Below, one piece after another: positions 58,500 through 64,000 of a stretch of 64,000 nucleotides of DNA. Both the position numbers and the translations under genes were made by a program. The DNA is from Thermothielavioides terrestris NRRL 8126 (taxonomy: Eukaryota > Ascomycota > Sordariomycetes > Sordariales > Chaetomiaceae): positions 4,836,001 to 4,900,000 of the forward strand of contig NC_016457.1 in NCBI RefSeq assembly GCF_000226115.1. The letters are read 5' to 3'. The notes beneath the pieces were generated by a model. That model did no database searches, was not told the DNA's origin, and saw nothing but the letters and a program-made list of their open reading frames with translations. Numbering within the stretch: the first letter of the stretch is position 1; the number at the start of each line of letters is the position of its first letter.

Positions 58500-61400
58500 G
58501 GCGAGCTAAGTACCGAGGTTTACTTCGATATAGGCAGTAATACTAACTTCATCGACAAGGAGTTTATCTCTAAGTAGGCTAAGAACCTACGTTAGATTGA
58601 TATAAAGCTATACCTTATTAAAGGCGTTGGAGCCTATACTAAAGTCAAAAAGTAAGTCGAGTTTAACTTCTATATCCGAGGAATCGTCTATAGTACTAAC
58701 GTAGATGGTTACTTTACTATAATAGCCGATATTATTAAAGGTTTAAGAGCGAAACTATTAATTAGAACTAACTTTATACTCTATAATAGAGTAAAGATTA
58801 ACCTTAACATGTCTATCTATTACTTCTAGTCCGTCTACAATATAAAGATGAGAGTATATATAGAATAGAAAAGAACAATCTAGAAGGTGAAAGCTATAAA
58901 CGCTATAATGGTTGTATCTATGACCAAATACCTAATTGAGACTACGTTTAAGCCTATAGATATCGATAATGACAATCTAGGTAGCTAGAAACGTAAGCTC
59001 TATTTCGCTTTATATGTCGAGGGTATACTAGACGCTATTGTAGATATAAAGAGCGTATACTAGGCTATTATAAGGAACAATACCGTTTACCTAATCACTA
59101 TTGTCGAAGGATAGTGTATTAGACACCTTCTTTAGTATAGCCTAGAGGAGGACATTTAGATAATAGTATAGAACCTTATACAGTAGACCTAGAATAACGT
59201 TATAGACGACAAATATATATAGATAACAACAACTATACAATAGAAGCCTAGCGGTAAGGAACCAATAATAGAGACATTGATAGAGGATAAGTATAAGCTA
59301 TCTACTAAGTAGGAGTTCTATACATTATCCTATAGCATTGAGAGACTAGACAACATCCTATATATTAAGTTAGTAGTAGAGGTAAGCGTCTATAGTAAGG
59401 ACAAACAGTATATAGAAGAGATAAAGGTACTACTAGACAAGTATAACATCTTCTATAACTATAGTATTGTCCCTATACTAGAGGATTAGAAGATAAGAAT
59501 TCCGCTTGTCGATAGATAGTAGAATTAGCTTAAGCCTATTTGGGTTTACCCGCTAAGCGCTAAAGACTAAGCGATCGTCGACGAAGAATATAATAAACTA
59601 TATATATAAGGAAAGATGGACTTTATAGACTAGCCAACCCCTATCGCTTACCTAGTCTTTATAGTCTACTACATAGTTGCTAGAAAAACGAAAGGCAGAG
59701 CTATAGTAGACCTCTAGCCCCTAAATACGTTGGTAGTACTAGATATATACCTATTACTTAACTAAGACGACATTATAAATATAATAATAGGCAATATAAT
59801 CTTTATAGTATTCGACGCTTCTAGATTCTTCTTCTAGCTTCTAGTTATAGAAGAACACTGTAACTATATAGTGGTTATTAGTCCTAAAGGTTTAGAACGC
59901 TTAAACGTTATACTAATAGGATTTAAAAATTCACTAGCTTTCATATAGCGCTTTATAGACCGTTTATTCTATAAGTATAAGTACTTTGTATATACCTATA
60001 TCGACGATATTATTATCGCTAGTAAGAATATAGAGGAGTACCTTAAGTACGTTGAGATAGTTCTCAATATCCTTGACAAAGTATACGTTTATATTTCGAT
60101 AGAAAAATCCTTTATAGCCTACCTGTCAGTAAGACTGCTTAGCTATATAGTCAATAGCGAAGAAGTAGCTAAGATAGACGATAGGATCGCTATATTTAAG
60201 AAACTTAAGTTCTCTAACACCTTTAAGACCTTAGAGTAGTACCTTGATATAGCTAAATAGCTATATAAAGGTATCCTATAGTATATAACGAAAGTGTAGC
60301 CTCTATAGGACTATAAAACTAAGCTCTTTACCTAAAGGAGAGTAAGCAGAGACCTTCCTATCGCTAAGTCGAAGAACACTAGGAAAGCATTTACTTTAAA
60401 CGCTAAATTCGAGTCTATACTAATAGAACTAAAGTCCTTTAGGTTGCTATAGGAACACCTATATAAATAGTACTTCCTATATTATTACTATCCTAATAAG
60501 CCGCTATTTATTAAATTCAATATAAGTAGCAAAGGATATAGAGCAATCGTCTTTCAACTCTATAGCAAATAGGATAGTACTAATATCCTTGGCTAAGATA
60601 TTCTAAATAGCAAGATCTAGCCTATTATATTCTTATCCTACCTAACTTCCAATGTAGAAAGGAAGTATAGGAGTATAGAAGTAGAAGTCGCTGCTATTGT
60701 ATAGGCAGTTAAGAAGCTCTAAAAGATAGTACAGTTAAACTAATACCCTATAAATATCCTAATAGACTATATAGCAACCAGAGGTATTGTAAAGTATATA
60801 TCTCTCGCTATTATAGACCTTGTAAAGACTAACCTAAAGCTCGTTAACGCTATAAACTAGCTATCCTAGTTCGACCTCAATATTTTCTATATACTAAGAA
60901 AGCTCAACGTTGTACTAGACGCCCTATTACGCCTATTGATCTTTAAGGAGGACGCCCCTAACAAAATCCAAGACGTTACTAACGAACTAGAGGACATTTG
61001 GTCTATTACCTAGATCGATACTAAGGAATACTACGCTATAGACATTAGTACCTTCGAACTAGTTATTAGTAATAAGTTCAAAGCTAAGCTAACTATAGCT
61101 TATCCTAATGACCGCTAGTACAACAAGATTATTAGGAGTCTCTACGATATAGAAGAATAAGCTAAGAAGATCGCTAAGTAGAAAGAATATAAAGAGCGAG
61201 AAGGAGAGCTATAAAGAAAGTAGTACCGAAAGCTATAGCTTAGACCCTATAAACTAAAGGACAATCTCCTCTATTATATCGACTATAAAGGAGCGAGGAA
61301 GCTTTATATCCCTAATAGCTATATCAAAGACATTCTTACTATTGTATACGACAATACTTACTACTTTAGTATAGATAATATAATAGTGAACCTCTTAGTA

Positions 61401-62600
61401 TTCGCTTTTAACTAAAAACGCTAGATAGTATATAAGTATATCCGGTACTGCCTTATATATAGAGAGAACTAGACTTTAAAAGAACTAAAGCCTAAAGACC
61501 TTTAGCTAATTTGGACGCTACTATAGCCTTTCTACACTATTACTATAGACTTTATTGTCGGTTTGCCCACTATACCCTCCGAAGGGACACTATAGTCAAT
61601 AAAAAAGTACCTAATCCTCAATGCTATATATACTATTATCTATAAGTTTAGTAAAAAGAAGCTTCTTATAGCTAGAAACAACAAAATATTAGTAGAGGAA
61701 TAGGCTATTATAATCTTTAGAGCGCTAATATATATAGATTAGGGACTCTTAGTGTAAATTATTAGCGACTAAGACACTAAGTTTATCTCTAACCTATAGA
61801 AAGAAATCTTTTATATCCTAGGCGTTAGCCTCCTTTTCTTAATAGCCTATTATCCTTAGATAGACAGTTAGTTAAAAAGGATAAACTAAACGGTAGAAAT
61901 CGCTATCTATATAGAAGCTATAGAAAAACTAGGAACGCTATAGCCTCTACTTCTCTCTACGTTATAGTATAACCTTAACAATACACTTGTAGTCACTATT
62001 GGAAGATCGTTAAACAAGTTGGTATATAACTTTAAACTACGCTCTATCCTAGATATACTTTACTATAAGAAGGGCACCGTTGCCTCTATTGAAGCTATTA
62101 GTGTCCTTAGACAGTAGTATTAGGAAGAAGTAGTGGAATAGATCGATTATATAGGCATTATTATAAAGATACGTTATAACGACAAATATACGTCTACTAA
62201 GTTCGAAATAGAAGATACTATTTACCTACGACTATACAATAGATACTATCTCCTAGGAAAGCCTAAACGAAAGTAGTCGCTATAGTAGGCAAGACTATTT
62301 AAAAGTGTCTATAAAATCGATAGGAACGCCTATAAGCTTAACTTCCTAGCTAGTTGGAAAGTCTATCCTATAGTTTTAGTTTCCTAGTTATAGAAACTAA
62401 ATTAAAGGAAAGACCCCTTTAGCTATAATATAAAGCCCCCTAGCCCTATAATCGTTAATAGAGACGAGTATTAGGAAGTTAAGAGAATTATATAACGATA
62501 TATTATTTAAAGGAACTAGAGACCTAAGGTCGAGTATCTAGTATAATAGAAAGGATTTACCGCCAAAGACGACTAGTAGATCTTATATATCTAGCTTATT
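58500..62600 (+). pseudogene. Decayed chromovirus pol: protease, RT, RNase H, integrase, chromodomain (element B)
   Basis: Ty3/gypsy pol broken by many stops. Landmarks, all in the same frame (first codon base divisible by three): protease FDIGSNTNFIDKEF at 58524; RT motif GRAIVDL.PLNT at 59694-59732; RT active site YIDD at 59997-60008; RNase H segment FIKFNISSKG near 60507, with Asn where the catalytic Asp is expected; integrase TIDFIVGLP (Asp at 61548) and ISD.DTKFIS (Asp at 61767, 73 codons later); chromodomain-like VEYLV..KGFTAKDD from 62529. The domain order defines a chromovirus. Frame is kept across 4 kb, so decay was by substitution, not indels. Non-functional. Confidence 0.85.
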
Positions 62601-64000
62601 AACAGTGCTAAGGAACTTGTTAAGGAGTATAAAAAGGCGTACCCTATTAACTAGGAGAAGGAACACTATAATAAAGGTATCGCCACTAAGGAATAGGAGG
62701 AAGTAAAGGAGATTCCTCGATCCTAGAACCGAGTTGTCGTTGAGCTATTATAGAGGAAGAACAACGACTACTGATAGCTATACTGTTATTGACTTTCTCT
62801 TTTCTTCTTTCCTATTTCCCTCTCTTCCTTTCGTTCGTTTATACTTTCCTTATTAGAATACATTCGCTTTAGTATATCTATTACCGCTATACCGCTACTA
62901 GATGTATAAGCACTGTCCTCTATCTTATAGATCTCTTAGTTTTTCTTCTCTTTACCTCTTACTTAGACATTACCAACGCTTTTAGTTATAAAACTGCAAT
63001 TATTTAGTTCATTAAGCACTTTACTTATCCTAGTTTTCCTATATATAAATTTACTACTGACCTTGACCTATAAATAGTTAGGGAAAGCTATCCTATTGCT
63101 ATAAAGGTATAGAGCTTCGAGCCTCGAGGGTACAATGTTCTATTCTCTAGCTACCGCTAGATAGCAATATTGTTTATCGGCTATAGGCATTGCGCTATTG
63201 TTTTTATTTACTTCTAGAATAGCCTAACATAGGCTACTACAATTTCCTTTCTCTTTATATATTAACCTCAATATATCTATCTTCCCTAACAATTCCTTAT
63301 TACAGTTATTTATATTCGTTATACAATCGATCGTTAAACCTTCTTATCACTAAGCTATATACATTTATTGAAATGGTGCAAAACCTCTATACTAACCTAC
63401 CTCACTACACCTAGGATCAGGCGTACAAGATAGCTCCTAAAGGAATACAATATACCTCTAGACGGATGAAGATAGTATATATCGAGTAGTAGGAAGGATA
63501 TCTCCCAAAAGGAAGACATATAGCTCAGGTACGTCTAGTAGGATATAGTAGAAAGATAAAAGACAATAAGAATATAGTCAAAGCTCAACAGCTCGAATAC
63601 CTACCGTCTAGACAGAGGTAGAACAACGAAAGGAGAGGCTTAATAGCCTTCCTAGAAGAAGGAGGACCACCAACATAGTGTCAACGAACGTATATTGACA
63701 ATTGTTTAATATCTTACTTAATAATAAAGAAGATAGGCTTAGCCTACTTAAATATATATAATTAGAGAGCTAGACCCCTTAATAATGAATATAACGCTCT
63801 AAGATAAATAGAAAAGTAGAAAAACTAGGTCCCTTTATATCTAGGTAGTCTATTACCCTAATCTACACTTCCCTTTCGAGCTTGCTATACACTCCTATAG
63901 GTAAGCTTGTACTTTAAAAGCTCTCTTAGTAGGCACTTCTTATTGTCGCTACTCTTTGAGCTACTTCCTATATATAGCTCGCTTAGCTTGCGAAGGTCTA
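62601..64000. other. Right end of the AT-rich block, no readable domain
   Basis: About 1.4 kb after the pol of element B: 3' UTR and perhaps LTR, then unassigned AT-rich DNA. I looked for a copy of the possible left LTR and for the missing RT half of element A here and found neither. Confidence 0.45.

Larger units (their letters stand above)
49341..64000. repeat. AT-rich, RIP-decayed repeat block
   Basis: At about 49.34 kb composition changes abruptly to AT-rich DNA crowded with TA dinucleotides and stop codons on both strands; this continues to the window end. No intact gene is present. Within it I recognise a minus-strand integrase-chromodomain fragment (54090-55425) and a plus-strand pol (about 58500-62600). 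The rest (49.4-53.6 kb, 56-58 kb and 62.8-64 kb) is probably retroelement DNA too, but no domain is readable. The mutation pattern (TAG/TAA where Trp or Gln codons are expected, Asn for Asp) is that of C-to-T and G-to-A RIP. It may be pericentromeric, subtelomeric or an interstitial repeat island; the window cannot tell. Confidence 0.85.

Noticed and set aside
62800..63700. Possible right LTR of element B
   Set aside because: Compared by eye with 55426-55664; only short chance matches (such as TACCGCTAGAT) were found.

Overview
The window is nuclear DNA of a filamentous ascomycete, most likely a sordariomycete and perhaps in or near the Sordariales. This rests on short introns (about 45-140 bp, GT..AG, with CTRAC/CTAAC-like branch sites), GC-rich codon use, a 375-codon actin gene with five introns, fungal-type URM1, LTV1, FES1 and CON7-like proteins, and an AT-rich tail whose retrotransposon remains carry the marks of repeat-induced point mutation (RIP). 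The genus is inference.

Layout. 0.3-1.4 kb: a mitochondrial FAD/folate carrier. 1.4-13.2 kb: a long gene-free stretch with short palindromic motifs, simple repeats and two inverted copies of a small TIR transposon with TA target sites. 13.2-14.9 kb: a four-finger C2H2 regulator (CON7/AZF1-like). 18.1-35 kb: a dense block of mainly housekeeping genes: URM1 and ELP2 (divergent), a small serine palmitoyltransferase subunit and a mitochondrial GGQ release-factor-like protein (divergent), actin, FES1, mitochondrial uL5, and LSG1 and LTV1 (divergent). 35.4-41.7 kb: an aromatic aminotransferase, an FMO-type monooxygenase, a small AT-rich island and an HTD-type protein kinase-like gene. 43.5-48.4 kb: a 1613-residue, largely disordered protein that resembles fungal telomeric ssDNA-binding POT1/Cdc13-type proteins. 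49.3-64 kb: an AT-rich, stop-riddled block with remains of at least two chromodomain-bearing Ty3/gypsy elements on opposite strands.

Functional themes. Seven genes between 18 and 35 kb serve translation or proteostasis: tRNA wobble-uridine modification (URM1, ELP2), mitochondrial translation (uL5m, the GGQ protein), ribosome maturation (LSG1 for 60S, LTV1 for 40S) and Hsp70 nucleotide exchange (FES1, with a five-unit heat-shock element upstream). Three of the divergent promoters join functionally related or plausibly co-regulated genes. No clearly new system was found. The most notable items are the inverted TIR-element pair with telomere-like interiors, the dispersed TAGTGTACACTA-type palindromes, the URM1/ELP2 and LSG1/LTV1 pairings, the coding repeats in the POT1-like protein, and the indel-free RIP decay of a 4 kb pol frame.

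Limits. Exon boundaries were assigned by eye from frame, splice consensus and family knowledge. Family calls come from recognised motifs, not from searches.
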